DNA of 64,000 nt. Source: Prosthecobacter sp. SYSU 5D2. GTDB taxonomy: Bacteria; Verrucomicrobiota; Verrucomicrobiia; Verrucomicrobiales; Verrucomicrobiaceae. The stretch spans positions 186,001-250,000 of the forward strand of contig NZ_JBBYXL010000009.1 in assembly GCF_039655865.1 (NCBI RefSeq), written 5' to 3'. Positions 25,271 to 34,525 of this stretch are shown one piece after another. Both the position numbers and the translations under genes were made by a program. The notes under the pieces are model-generated. The model saw only the letters and a program-made list of their open reading frames with translations. It was not told where the DNA came from and made no database searches. Within the stretch, counting starts at the first letter, position 1. Every line of letters starts with the position of its first letter.

Positions 25271-26038
25271 ATGTCCCCTTCCCTTGTCCTGCAAAAATTA
25301 GCCAAAGGCCAGACGGTGGTCTGTGCGAAGGCCTGCTATACTGACCCTGAACTGGTGGAGATGATCGCCTCATCCGGATACGATGCGGTGTGGATCTGCA
25401 TGGAGCACAAACGCATGGATGCTGCGATGGTGTATTCGATTATCCAGGCGTGCAGGCTGGGCGGGGCGGATGCACTGATCCGGGTGAAGCCGTCGAACTA
25501 CACGGATGTGCTGCACCTGATCGAATGCGGAGCGCGCGGCATCATGCTGCCGCGAGTGAGGCATCCGGATGAGGTGCGGGCGGTGGTACAGGCAATGAAT
25601 TTTCCGCCGCTAGGGGTGCGGGGTTTTGACGGCATCCATGCGGAGGCGGACTTTGGGCGTATCCCGGCAGCGGAGTATCTGGCAACGGCGAACGAAGGGA
25701 ACTTTTTGGTGGTGCAGATCGAGGAACCGGAGGTGCTGGTGCATGTGGATGAGATCGCGGCGATGCCGGGCGTGGACATCCTTTTTGTTGGGCCTGCGGA
25801 CCTGACGCTGGGCCTGGGCAAATTTGGCCAGACGGGCGACCCGGAGGTGCGGGCGATTTTGCAAATAGTGGCCGATGCCTGCAAACGGCACGGCAAGGTG
25901 GCAGGCATCCCCTGTGCGCCGGAGCAGGTGGCGGACTACCGGGCGATGGGCTTTGAGTTTTTCAATGTCATCAGTGACTACCGTTGTGTTTTCCATGGCA
26001 TGAAGGCGGCGCGGGCGGCGGTGGGAATCGAGAAATAA
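25271..26038 (+). CDS. HpcH/HpaI-family aldolase (2-keto-3-deoxy sugar acid type)
   Basis: This 255-residue cytoplasmic class II aldolase has the family layout: catalytic-base region WICMEHKRMD, IRVKPSN, the metal-ligand segment VVQIEEPEVL, and LFVGPADLTLGLG. Characterised relatives (RhmA, GarL, HpaI) split 2-keto-3-deoxy acids into pyruvate plus an aldehyde. The exact substrate is not determined, but the neighbouring MFS transporter of acid-sugar type supports a sugar acid. It is spaced 9 bases after the esterase and 8 before the FAD oxidoreductase, as in a single operon. Confidence 0.88.
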   Translation: MSPSLVLQKLAKGQTVVCAKACYTDPELVEMIASSGYDAVWICMEHKRMDAAMVYSIIQACRLGGADALIRVKPSNYTDVLHLIECGARGIMLPRVRHPDEVRAVVQAMNFPPLGVRGFDGIHAEADFGRIPAAEYLATANEGNFLVVQIEEPEVLVHVDEIAAMPGVDILFVGPADLTLGLGKFGQTGDPEVRAILQIVADACKRHGKVAGIPCAPEQVADYRAMGFEFFNVISDYRCVFHGMKAARAAVGIEK

Positions 26039-26046
26039 AAACCATC

Positions 26047-27975
26047 ATGTCGCACGTCACGGAACAGCTTTTGAAATGTGATCTCCTGGTGGCAGGAGGG
26101 GGCATTTCTGGTGTTTGCTGCGCGCTGGCGGCGGCGCGGCTGGGGGCGCGGGTGATCCTGTGCCAGGACCGGTCCGTGCTGGGCGGCAATGCCTCCAGCG
26201 AGGTGCGGATGCACATTGTGGGGGCGACGGGGCTGGGTGGCGGCACGGCGCTGGAGGCGGAGCTGCGAGAGGGTGGCATCATTGAGGAACTGCGGCTGGA
26301 CCTGGCGGTGCAAAATCCGCAACGGTCATCAGCGATGATGGACCTGCTGCTGTATGACAAATGCAGGCGTGAGCCTAACATTGAGTTGCATCTGAATACG
26401 ACGGTGGTGAGGGCAGTAGTGGAAGGCGGACTGATCCGTGAGGTGCATGCAGAGCGGCCTTTGACGGAGGAGCGGCTCATCATCCGGGCGCGCACTTTTG
26501 TGGACTGCACGGGGGATGGGCGACTGGGCGTGGAGGCGGGTGCGCCTTATATGCAGGGGCGCGAGGGGCAGGCGGACTATGGTGAATCGCTGGCGCAGGA
26601 AGTGGCGGACAAGAAGACACTGGGCTCGACGATTCTGTTCCAGGCCAGGCGACATGCGCAGCCGATGCCCTTCACGGCTCCGCCGTGGGCGAGACGGATG
26701 AAGGCGGAGGATTTTAAGCTGCGGCCTTTTGGTAAAGATGGATCGGACCTAGGGCTGGAGTATGGTTACTGGTGGATCGAATGGGGCGGGTGCCTGGATA
26801 CGCTGAAGGACAATGAACGCATCCGTGATGAGCTGCTGGCGATCACCCTGGGAGTGTGGGACTTTGTGAAAAATCACTCGTCGGTGGATGCCTCTCATTG
26901 GGCGCTGGAGTGGATTGGTTTTCTGCCGGGCAAAAGGGAGAGCAGACGGTTTATCGGCCAGCATGTGCTGAGTGAAAGAGATCTGATAGAATCGCGCCCA
27001 TTTGAGGATGCGATTGCGTATGGAGGCTGGCCGATTGACACGCATCCGCCGGAAGGCGTAGATGCGCCGGAGCTGCCGCCGTGTACGCAGCATCACCTGC
27101 CCTGGCTGTATGACATTCCTTTGAGTTCGTGCATCTCCGCCGGGCCGCGTAATCTGATGTTTGCGGGGCGGAATCTTTCCGCCACGCACATTGCCTTTGC
27201 CTCCACGCGGGTGATGGCAACATGCGCGGTGGTGGGCCAGGGCGTGGGGACGGCAGCGGCGATGGCGCTGCGTGAGGGGGTGGATGCGGCGAACATTGTG
27301 CAACATCCGGAACTGATGCGAGCGATCCGGCAGCGGCTTTTGAGGGAGGATTGTTTTCTGCTCGGGGCGGTGAATGAGGATGATGGGGACCTGGTGCGCC
27401 AGGCATCCGGCATCGTGGCGTCCAGTTCGCAAGCCGGGTCCGGGCCGGAGGAAATCCGCAGCAGCCAAACGAGGTCGGTTCATGGGTCACCAGAGACATC
27501 AAAAGAGGCAGCGGGCAATCTTTGGGATGAGGTGCTGAGTGGTGAGACCGTTGGTGGCGCAGTGACCTGCGCACCGCCTGGGCGGGCGGTTCCAGGGCTG
27601 CACCGATGGATGAGCGACCCTGCTGAAGGGCTGCCTGCGTGGCTGGAGATCCAGTGGGAAACGGGTGTGCGGCTGAGCGAGGTGAGCCTGATTTTTGACA
27701 CGGGCCTGCACCGGCTGCTGACGCTGTCGCAGGCGGATGGCTATACCCAAAAGATGTGCTGGGGCCGCCCGCAGCCGGAGACGGTGAAGAACTATGCCAT
27801 CAGCCTGCAAACGGCGAAGGGGTTTGTGGAGATCGGCACCTTCCGTGACAATTACCAACGCCGCCGGGTGCATGGCTTTGAACCGGTGGACGATGTCATG
27901 GCTTTACGCATCACGATTCACGCGACGAACGGGATTGACCATGCGCGGCTGGTGGAAGTGCGCGCCTACGCCTAA
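26047..27975 (+). CDS. FAD-dependent oxidoreductase (FAD_oxidored, PF12831 type)
   Basis: This 642-residue protein opens with the dinucleotide-binding motif LLVAGGGISGVCCALAAARL and the family signature LGGNASSEVRMHIVG. It continues with FVDCTGDGRLG and FAGRNLSATHIAFAS, both typical of these flavoproteins. The last 100 or so residues look beta-rich, possibly a discoidin-like accessory domain. There is no signal peptide, so it should be cytoplasmic. The reaction is unknown; oxidation of a sugar or sugar acid taken up by the adjacent transporter is a reasonable inference. The ATG at 26047 excludes an upstream in-frame stretch that overlaps the aldolase gene. Confidence 0.85.
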   Translation: MSHVTEQLLKCDLLVAGGGISGVCCALAAARLGARVILCQDRSVLGGNASSEVRMHIVGATGLGGGTALEAELREGGIIEELRLDLAVQNPQRSSAMMDLLLYDKCRREPNIELHLNTTVVRAVVEGGLIREVHAERPLTEERLIIRARTFVDCTGDGRLGVEAGAPYMQGREGQADYGESLAQEVADKKTLGSTILFQARRHAQPMPFTAPPWARRMKAEDFKLRPFGKDGSDLGLEYGYWWIEWGGCLDTLKDNERIRDELLAITLGVWDFVKNHSSVDASHWALEWIGFLPGKRESRRFIGQHVLSERDLIESRPFEDAIAYGGWPIDTHPPEGVDAPELPPCTQHHLPWLYDIPLSSCISAGPRNLMFAGRNLSATHIAFASTRVMATCAVVGQGVGTAAAMALREGVDAANIVQHPELMRAIRQRLLREDCFLLGAVNEDDGDLVRQASGIVASSSQAGSGPEEIRSSQTRSVHGSPETSKEAAGNLWDEVLSGETVGGAVTCAPPGRAVPGLHRWMSDPAEGLPAWLEIQWETGVRLSEVSLIFDTGLHRLLTLSQADGYTQKMCWGRPQPETVKNYAISLQTAKGFVEIGTFRDNYQRRRVHGFEPVDDVMALRITIHATNGIDHARLVEVRAYA

Positions 27976-27981
27976 CTATTT

Positions 27982-29112
27982 ATGAGACTAACAACACATT
28001 CGATTTTTTTGATGACTGTCCTTCTGACAGGGTCCCCTGCCCTGCGGGCAGCGGAGGCGGTGATCCCGGCGAGCAAGGAGGTGCATGTGCTTGCGGCCTC
28101 GGCAGACACACCGGAGCTGCCTTACCTGGCGTTTCCGGCGGTGCTGGACCTGGGTGAGGAAGTGCTGATTTCCTTTAAACAGGGGCGGTCCCATGCGGCG
28201 GATCCGGGCGCGGTGCTGGAGGGACTGTGGATCCAGCGCAGCAGCGGGGCGGTGAAGGCGCGCCGCACGCTGGCGAAGATTGACGGCGAGATCATGCAGA
28301 TGGGTGAGTGGGTGCGCTTTGCCAATGGGGACATCACCAATTACATTGATGCGCAGCGCAAGGAGGCACCGACACGCACGGGGCTGCGCTTTATCCGGTC
28401 CACGGATGGCGGGCGCAGCTTTGGGAAAGTGGAGCGGCTGGGGGTGGTGGACGGGGTGGAGTATGGGTATGCCTTTGATGCGATCACCCAGGGCAAGACG
28501 ACGTGGATGCTGGTGATGACCTTTGCCAATCTGACGGGCGGTGAGCTGGTTTTTAAACGCGGCAGCCAGCCGGGATCGGTGGATGTGATCCGCACGGAGG
28601 ATGATGGCGGCACGTGGAAGTTTGTGCGCAGCATCACGCGTGAGCTTGACGGCGCGCCCATCAATGAGAGTGCGTTTATTCGCGACGGGGAGGATTTTTT
28701 GGTGACGGCGCGTGGCTATGACAACCGGCAGTGGCTGCTGCGGATGGATGATGAATTTAAGCTGAAGAAGCGGGTGGACCTGACGGCGGAGCATGACTTT
28801 ATCCAGTCCTATGTCGGGCGGCCCAGGCTCTTCATCAAAGACGGCGGCTTTTATCTGCTGGGGCGCAACTGGACGGACAAGGGGCCGATGAAACTGAGCC
28901 TGTTCAAGCTGGATGCGGAGACGCTGGGCATCACGCGGCATGTGCTGCTGGACAATGCGGAGGCTGAGCCGGTGGCGGACGGATACTATGCGCAGCCGTA
29001 CTGGCAGGAGCGCGAGGGCCGGATGCGGTTCAATGTGATCAATTACAAAAGGGGAGCGCAGCCAGGGCCTGACATCGTGCGGCTGGAATACGACTGGGAG
29101 GAGGTGAAATGA
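27982..29112 (+). CDS. Secreted sialidase-like (BNR) beta-propeller protein 1
   Basis: This 376-residue exported protein has a signal peptide (MRLTTHSIFLMTVLLTGSPALRA) and a sialidase-superfamily propeller with Asp boxes STDGGRSF and TEDDGGTW. It starts 6 bases after the FAD oxidoreductase stop codon and overlaps the MFS gene by 4 bases (ATGA), so it is clearly part of the operon. Whether it cleaves sialic-acid-like residues or another sugar cannot be told from motifs alone. The family also contains rhamnosidase-like and lyase-like members. Confidence 0.8.
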   Translation: MRLTTHSIFLMTVLLTGSPALRAAEAVIPASKEVHVLAASADTPELPYLAFPAVLDLGEEVLISFKQGRSHAADPGAVLEGLWIQRSSGAVKARRTLAKIDGEIMQMGEWVRFANGDITNYIDAQRKEAPTRTGLRFIRSTDGGRSFGKVERLGVVDGVEYGYAFDAITQGKTTWMLVMTFANLTGGELVFKRGSQPGSVDVIRTEDDGGTWKFVRSITRELDGAPINESAFIRDGEDFLVTARGYDNRQWLLRMDDEFKLKKRVDLTAEHDFIQSYVGRPRLFIKDGGFYLLGRNWTDKGPMKLSLFKLDAETLGITRHVLLDNAEAEPVADGYYAQPYWQEREGRMRFNVINYKRGAQPGPDIVRLEYDWEEVK

Positions 29113-30326
29113 ACCGTGCGTGGCTTGTGGTGGCGGTGCTGTGGGTGGTGGCGGTCCTGAACTATCTGGACCGCATCATGATCACGACGATGCGGGATTC
29201 ACTGACGGAGGTGATCCCGATGACGGATGCGCAGTTCGGTCTTTTGACATCGGTTTTCCTGTGGGTGTATGGGCTGCTGAGCCCGTTGGCGGGTTTTTTG
29301 GCGGACCGCTTCAACCGCTGCCGACTGATCATCATCAGCCTGTTTGTGTGGTCGCTGCTGACATGGCTGACGGGTTATGCGAAGACGTTTGAGCAGCTCA
29401 TCGTGGTGCGTGCGCTGATGGGGGTGAGCGAGGCGGCGTATCTGCCTGCGGCGCTGGCTTTGATCGCAGATTATCATCGCGGCAGTACGCGGTCGCTGGC
29501 CACGGGCATTCACATGACGGGCCTGAGCGTGGGCACAGGCCTGGGCGGCGTGGGCGGCTGGCTGGCGGAGAAACAGGGGTGGAGCTTTGCGTTTGAGGTG
29601 TTTGGGATTTTCGGCATCGGTTATGCCATCGTGCTCCTCTGGCTTCTGCGTGAGGCACCGCAGGAGAAGGCGGCCGTGGACACGGCGGGGCTGCCAGTTT
29701 TGGTCCCCAAAGCGCGGCTGGGCGAGGCGCTGGTGAGCCTCTTCAGCCGGGGCTCGTTCATTCTGCTGGTGGTTTACTGGAGCCTTTTCGGTCTGGCAGG
29801 CTGGGCGGTGATGGGCTGGATGCCGACATATTTCAAAGAGAACTTCGACCTGCAGCAAGGCGCGGCGGGCATCTCTGCCACGGCCTTTCTGGCGGGCGCA
29901 ATGCTGCTGGGCAAGCTGGTGGGCGGAGCCTGGGCTGACCGCTGGACGCGGACGAATCCGCGTGCGCGCATCCTGGTGCCTGCCATCGGCATGTTTATCG
30001 GTGCGCCGGCGATATTCCTCGTGGCAGGCACTAGCACGCTGGCCATCGCCATCGCGGGCCTGTCCATCTACGGCATGATGCGGTCGTTTTCGGATTCGAA
30101 CCTGATGCCGGTCCTGTGCCAGGTCTCAGACCCGCGCTACCGGGCCACGGGGTATGGGGTGCTGAACATGTTCGCCTGCATCATCGGCGGCCTAACTATT
30201 TATGCCGGAGGCGCGATGCGGGATGCCCAGGTGGGTGTGGACACCTTGTTTCAATCGGCCGCCGTAGGGCTGCTCATCTGCGGGGTGCTGATGCTGATGG
30301 TGAAACCGGCGAAGACTGCTTCTTGA
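29109..30326 (+). CDS. MFS transporter, anion:cation symporter-like
   Basis: This 405-residue inner-membrane protein has twelve predicted helices. It shows LNYLDRIMITTMRDSL in helix 1, the MFS loop 2-3 motif GFLADRFNRCRL, and GRSAYLP-like residues in helix 4 (GVSEAAYLPAALALI). The pattern is that of the ACS family, which imports hexuronates, glucarate and other acid sugars with protons. It is preceded by a real Shine-Dalgarno (GGAGG, within the end of the BNR gene) and overlaps that gene by 4 bases. It is the only importer in the operon. Confidence 0.9.
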   Translation: MNRAWLVVAVLWVVAVLNYLDRIMITTMRDSLTEVIPMTDAQFGLLTSVFLWVYGLLSPLAGFLADRFNRCRLIIISLFVWSLLTWLTGYAKTFEQLIVVRALMGVSEAAYLPAALALIADYHRGSTRSLATGIHMTGLSVGTGLGGVGGWLAEKQGWSFAFEVFGIFGIGYAIVLLWLLREAPQEKAAVDTAGLPVLVPKARLGEALVSLFSRGSFILLVVYWSLFGLAGWAVMGWMPTYFKENFDLQQGAAGISATAFLAGAMLLGKLVGGAWADRWTRTNPRARILVPAIGMFIGAPAIFLVAGTSTLAIAIAGLSIYGMMRSFSDSNLMPVLCQVSDPRYRATGYGVLNMFACIIGGLTIYAGGAMRDAQVGVDTLFQSAAVGLLICGVLMLMVKPAKTAS

Positions 30327-30359
30327 GTGTTTTCCTTCCATGAATTTACCTTTTCGATC

Positions 30360-31424
30360 ATGAAACTGCACCTCCTGACATGGCTCTTTTTCACTGGGGT
30401 ATTCAACGCCGGTTCCATCCGGGGTGAAGTGGCGACGGAGCCTGAGGACATCGTCCGTTACGTGGCGGTGGACAATGTCTGTGCGTGGCCAAATTTGACG
30501 TTGCTGAAGGATGGCAGTATTGCGGCCATCATCCATAACCAGCCCAGCCATGCGCGAATGGAAGGTGACATTGACTGCTGGACCAGCCGCGACGGGGCGA
30601 TGTGGGAAAAGCGTGCGCAACCGGCCCCGAATGCGCCTGGCACAGTGCGCATGAATGTGGCGGCAGGCAAGGCGACAAATGGCGACCTGGTGGTGCTGTG
30701 CTCGGGCTGGACGCTGAAGAATGGCGCGCCCAAGACGGTGCTGCCCTGCTGGGTGACGAGGTCCGCCGACAGCGGAAGCACCTGGGAGGTGATCCGCGCC
30801 TTTCCCGAGGCTGAGCCAGGGTGGACGCACTTTGTGCCGTTTGGCCCCATCCTGCCGGGGGAGGATGGACGGTTACACACTTCTTGTTATGCTCGCGGCC
30901 TGGAAGACCGGAATGCGCGGCAGGTCTGGCACTTTGCCAGCAGGGACGAGGGCAGGACGTGGAAGCGTGGCGCGGTGATCGGCCAGGATCACAATGAGAC
31001 CTCGATCTTCCATCTGGGCGGGAAACGCTGGCTGGCGGCTGCGCGAAACAATGCGGCCGCCCACGTGGTGCTTTTCCGTTCGGATGATGACGGTGAGAGC
31101 TGGCAGGGAGGTGAGCCCATCACCGCAAACCGCGAGCTGAACGCGCATCTGCTGCGCCTGGCGGATGGCCGAATTTTGCTGTCCTATGGCAATCGATCAC
31201 CAGGGGAGTTTGGCGTCCTGGCCAAATTCAGCACGGATGAAGGCCGCACCTGGAGCACCCCCGTCCGGCTGGCACACAGCCTGTCATCGGACTGCGGTTA
31301 TCCCAGCAGTGTGCAGCGTGCGGATGGGCGCATCGTGACGGCTTTTTATTCCGCATCGGCTGTAAACCATGAGCGCTATCACATGGGTGTGGCCATCTGG
31401 AAAGCTCCTGATTTCAAACCCTGA
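30360..31424 (+). CDS. Secreted sialidase-like (BNR) beta-propeller protein 2
   Basis: This 354-residue exported protein has a signal peptide (MKLHLLTWLFFTGVFNAGSIRG) and a six-bladed sialidase-type propeller with four Asp boxes: SADSGSTW, SRDEGRTW, SDDDGESW and STDEGRTW. It resembles the exo-alpha-sialidase family found in Verrucomicrobiota. The ATG at 30360 precedes the signal peptide and lies 33 bases after the MFS stop. It is followed by a third propeller protein. Confidence 0.82.
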   Translation: MKLHLLTWLFFTGVFNAGSIRGEVATEPEDIVRYVAVDNVCAWPNLTLLKDGSIAAIIHNQPSHARMEGDIDCWTSRDGAMWEKRAQPAPNAPGTVRMNVAAGKATNGDLVVLCSGWTLKNGAPKTVLPCWVTRSADSGSTWEVIRAFPEAEPGWTHFVPFGPILPGEDGRLHTSCYARGLEDRNARQVWHFASRDEGRTWKRGAVIGQDHNETSIFHLGGKRWLAAARNNAAAHVVLFRSDDDGESWQGGEPITANRELNAHLLRLADGRILLSYGNRSPGEFGVLAKFSTDEGRTWSTPVRLAHSLSSDCGYPSSVQRADGRIVTAFYSASAVNHERYHMGVAIWKAPDFKP

Positions 31425-31452
31425 AACGTTTAAACTCATTCCTTTTATAAGC

Positions 31453-33066
31453 ATGATCCGCATCCTTTGTTTGATCCCATTGCTGGCCTGCGCGCTCCAG
31501 GCGGCCGATGACAACGACGGTATTGAGTGGCTGGTACAATACGATGGCAAAGCTGTACCTGAGGCCCCTTGGAGGGTCATTGGGCAGCCGAAGGCAAGTC
31601 TTCAAGAGGATGGGCTTTTGCTGACGGATGATTCTGCTGAGTTCGGTTATTATCGTGCGCCGTGGAAGGCTGCGCCGGGTAATGAGATCATTGTGGAAGC
31701 AACGGTCAAAGCGGGTGCGGCCACGGGATCACAAAGGAACAAACCTTCCACTTCGCTCTGGCCCTGGCGCGATGGGGCACCGGTGATGGTGCAGGTGAGC
31801 GATGGCGTGCATCAGGAAGGACTGGTGCTCTTTCCTGCACAAGCCACAAGCTTTACGGACCGCTTCATCCCCATGGATACGACGAACCGTTTTCATACTT
31901 ACCGGCTGGTCATCCACGGCACGCACATGAGCATGTGGGTGGATGGTGAACTGAAGGTGGAGGGGCAGAATGCGTTCTGGAAAAAGGCGGACAGCTCGGA
32001 GCCTTTTATCCAGTTTGGATCCAGTGCGAAAACCGCGACGGGGGAGGCGCATTGGAAGTCAGTCAGGCTGGGTATTCGCAAGGCGTCAGCAAAGCCGAAG
32101 GCTGCGCCTGTCAAGATCACCGTCAGCGAGCCCTGGGACTTGACACGTCAGGAGGTGCGGCAGACGCGGCCTTATTTGTATGACATGGGCCAAGGCCTGC
32201 TGCTGATGAGCGTGGCCCAGGGGCCGGATGCTTTTTATGAACCGTATGGGCTGCTGAAATCCACGGATGCCGGCAAGACCTGGGCACCCATTCCAGGGCT
32301 GGACCAGCTAGACACCACTCCCCTGCCCGTGCTGCGCCGGCCGGATGGCAGCATCCTGGCCGTGTCCCGCTGGACCTGGTTGCAGGCGGATGGCAGCGTG
32401 CAGGGCAAAACCGTGCATCTGAACGCCGATGCCACGCAGTTCACCATGCACGACAACCGGATCCATTTGCCGAAACAATACGCCAATGAGACAAAGGGAG
32501 ATCAGACCATCTGCGAGCGTCACATCTGGAATGATGCGGATGGCGGTGTGACGATGGTCCTGTGGACACGCAAGGCGGTACCCATGGCCGATGGCCGCAA
32601 AAAAACTGAACGCATGTCCCACCTGATGCGGTCCACGGACAACGGCCTGACGTGGAACTATTTCTCCACCATCGGCCCCGGCGGCGAGCCTGCGGTGGTA
32701 CGGCTTTCGGATACGAAAATGACAGCGGTCATCCGTGGCGACCGGGACTCGCGGATGAAGCAGATGTTTTCTCATGATGGCGGCAAGACCTGGGATGAAC
32801 CGGTCTCGCTAGAGGTGGGCAAGGTGCTGCCGGATCTCGTGCTGATGAGTAATGGCGTGCTTGCATGCAGCTATGGCCGGCCTGCGTCCTGCCTGATGTT
32901 CAGCCTGGATGGCGGCAAGACCTGGCCTTCCCACCATGTCATCTCAGACCGGGTGGGTTTCAATTACACCAGCATCCGCGAGATCTCACCCGGGCGGCTT
33001 CTTTACATCCACGATGCGCCGAAGATGAATGCGATGTACATTGATGTTGAGCGGGCCGGGGAATGA
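31453..33066 (+). CDS. Secreted jelly-roll plus BNR beta-propeller protein 3
   Basis: This 537-residue exported protein has a signal peptide (MIRILCLIPLLACALQA). A beta-sandwich module of about 200 residues follows (IIVEATVKAG..., TYRLVIHGTHMSMWVDGELKVEG), resembling LamG/DUF1080-type domains. A C-terminal sialidase-type propeller has the Asp boxes STDAGKTW, STDNGLTW, SHDGGKTW and SLDGGKTW. The first module probably binds carbohydrate. Its stop codon overlaps the ATG of the next gene by 4 bases (ATGA). Confidence 0.8.
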   Translation: MIRILCLIPLLACALQAADDNDGIEWLVQYDGKAVPEAPWRVIGQPKASLQEDGLLLTDDSAEFGYYRAPWKAAPGNEIIVEATVKAGAATGSQRNKPSTSLWPWRDGAPVMVQVSDGVHQEGLVLFPAQATSFTDRFIPMDTTNRFHTYRLVIHGTHMSMWVDGELKVEGQNAFWKKADSSEPFIQFGSSAKTATGEAHWKSVRLGIRKASAKPKAAPVKITVSEPWDLTRQEVRQTRPYLYDMGQGLLLMSVAQGPDAFYEPYGLLKSTDAGKTWAPIPGLDQLDTTPLPVLRRPDGSILAVSRWTWLQADGSVQGKTVHLNADATQFTMHDNRIHLPKQYANETKGDQTICERHIWNDADGGVTMVLWTRKAVPMADGRKKTERMSHLMRSTDNGLTWNYFSTIGPGGEPAVVRLSDTKMTAVIRGDRDSRMKQMFSHDGGKTWDEPVSLEVGKVLPDLVLMSNGVLACSYGRPASCLMFSLDGGKTWPSHHVISDRVGFNYTSIREISPGRLLYIHDAPKMNAMYIDVERAGE

Positions 33067-34418
33067 GGCAGCATCGTTGGATGAACCGCCGCCAATTTTT
33101 TACCACGGGTGCTGCTGCGCTGGCCTGTCCTGTTTTTGCTGACACGAAGGGCCGTCCGCCGCGCATCCTGCTGAGGCCGGGGACGTATCAGAATGGCAAC
33201 ATCGGAGACATTGCGCACTCGCCAGGGGCACTGCGGATGTTTGAGACGCTGTGGCCGGAAGCGGAGATGACTTTGTGGCCGCGCGGCATCAGCCCGGAGG
33301 CGAAGGCGAGCCTGGAAAAAAACTTCCCGCGTCTGCGAATCGTGGAGGGGGAAATCAAGAGCAAAGGGGAGCTGACGACGCCGGAGCTGAGGGCGGCGTG
33401 GAAGGAGGCGGACTTCATGCTGCATGGCTCCGCACCGGGATTCAAAGGCGGTGAATACCTGCCTGCGTGGCGGGCGGCGGGCGGAAAGCCGTATGGGCTA
33501 TTTGGCATCACGAACGATCCGCTCTCCGGCATCAATGGCAGCTTTCCAGAAGGCGGGACGCTGAAGCAACTGCGGGCGGCGATCGAGGCGCTGCCGAAGG
33601 ATCATCTGCGCTCCGGCACGCGCACGCTGCTGAACGGGGCCTCTTTTGTCTTCTGCCGAGACAGCCTGTCGCAGCTTTATTTTGAGCGGCAGGGAGTGGC
33701 CAGCCCGCTGGCCTTTGGACCGGACAGCACCTTTGCGCTGCACCTGCGCGATGATGCGCGGGCGGCGGCCTATTTGCAGGAGCAGGGGCTGGAGGCGGAC
33801 CGCTTCATCTGCGTGATCCCGAGGCTGCGCTACACGCCATCGGAAGCGGCGACCCGGGCGGCGGAAACGAAGGGCTCTGCGGCGAAGTCGGCGGTCAATG
33901 AACGCACACGCAAGGCGGACCACGAGAAGCTGCGGGGCCTGATCATCCGCTGGGTGCGGGAGACGGGGCAGAAGGTGCTGGCCTGCCCGGAGATGTCCTA
34001 CGAAGTGGCGCTGGCGAAAGAGGAGCTGGTGGATCCGCTGCCGGAGGATGTGAAGGCGAAGGTGGTGTGGCGGAACAGCTACTGGCAGCCGGATGAGGCG
34101 GCCTCCATCTATGCGAAGGCGATGGCAGTGGTGAGCTGCGAATGCCACTCCCCCATCATCGCGCTGACCAACGGCACGCCGGCCTTCTACATCCGCCAGC
34201 CGACGGATACGGTGAAGGGACAGATGTATCATGACATCGGCGCAGGTGACTGGAACTTTGAGGTGGATGAAACAAGTGCGGATGAACTGTGGACGCGGCT
34301 GCAGCCCATCCACGCGGATCTGGCCCAAGCCCGTGAAAAGGTGAAAACGCTGATGGCAGGCGTGCAAAAGGTGCAGACCCGGATGGTGGAGGCGGTGCGG
34401 GCGAGCCTGGGGGCGTAA
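33063..34418 (+). CDS. Apparently exported polysaccharide pyruvyl transferase-family protein
   Basis: This 451-residue protein matches PF04230 (CsaB/WcaK type): GNIGDIAHSPGALR near the N-terminus, FVFCRDSLSQLYFERQGV, LAFGPDSTFAL and SCECHSPIIALTNGTPAF. Known members transfer a pyruvyl ketal from PEP to a sugar in the cytoplasm. This one instead begins with a Tat-like signal (MNRRQFFTTGAAALACPVFA), which would take it away from PEP. The start at 33063 overlaps the previous stop (ATGA); ATG 33081, directly before the signal, is equally possible. It ends the tightly spaced operon, 107 bases before the DUF1080 fusion gene. Confidence 0.75.
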   Translation: MRQHRWMNRRQFFTTGAAALACPVFADTKGRPPRILLRPGTYQNGNIGDIAHSPGALRMFETLWPEAEMTLWPRGISPEAKASLEKNFPRLRIVEGEIKSKGELTTPELRAAWKEADFMLHGSAPGFKGGEYLPAWRAAGGKPYGLFGITNDPLSGINGSFPEGGTLKQLRAAIEALPKDHLRSGTRTLLNGASFVFCRDSLSQLYFERQGVASPLAFGPDSTFALHLRDDARAAAYLQEQGLEADRFICVIPRLRYTPSEAATRAAETKGSAAKSAVNERTRKADHEKLRGLIIRWVRETGQKVLACPEMSYEVALAKEELVDPLPEDVKAKVVWRNSYWQPDEAASIYAKAMAVVSCECHSPIIALTNGTPAFYIRQPTDTVKGQMYHDIGAGDWNFEVDETSADELWTRLQPIHADLAQAREKVKTLMAGVQKVQTRMVEAVRASLGA

Positions 34419-34496
34419 AAGCTGCCCATCGGGCTTGGCATCACAAAAACACCAGCACCGGTGTCAATCTGGCGGAGCGACAAGGGGGAAAGGATT

Positions 34497-34511
34497 CGTT
34501 ATTACTTAACG
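34497..34511. promoter_or_regulatory. Small palindrome upstream of the DUF1080 fusion gene
   Basis: CGTTA-TTACT-TAACG is a perfect 5+5 inverted repeat 15 bases before the ATG at 34526, in an AT-rich patch. It might be an operator or part of a promoter. The evidence is limited to symmetry and position. Confidence 0.3.
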
Positions 34512-34525
34512 TCTTCTCCCCCATC

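Noticed and set aside
27970-30204. 15-base match (GCCTAACTATTTATG) at 27970 and 30190
   Set aside because: One copy spans a stop and start, the other is inside the MFS coding sequence; most likely chance.
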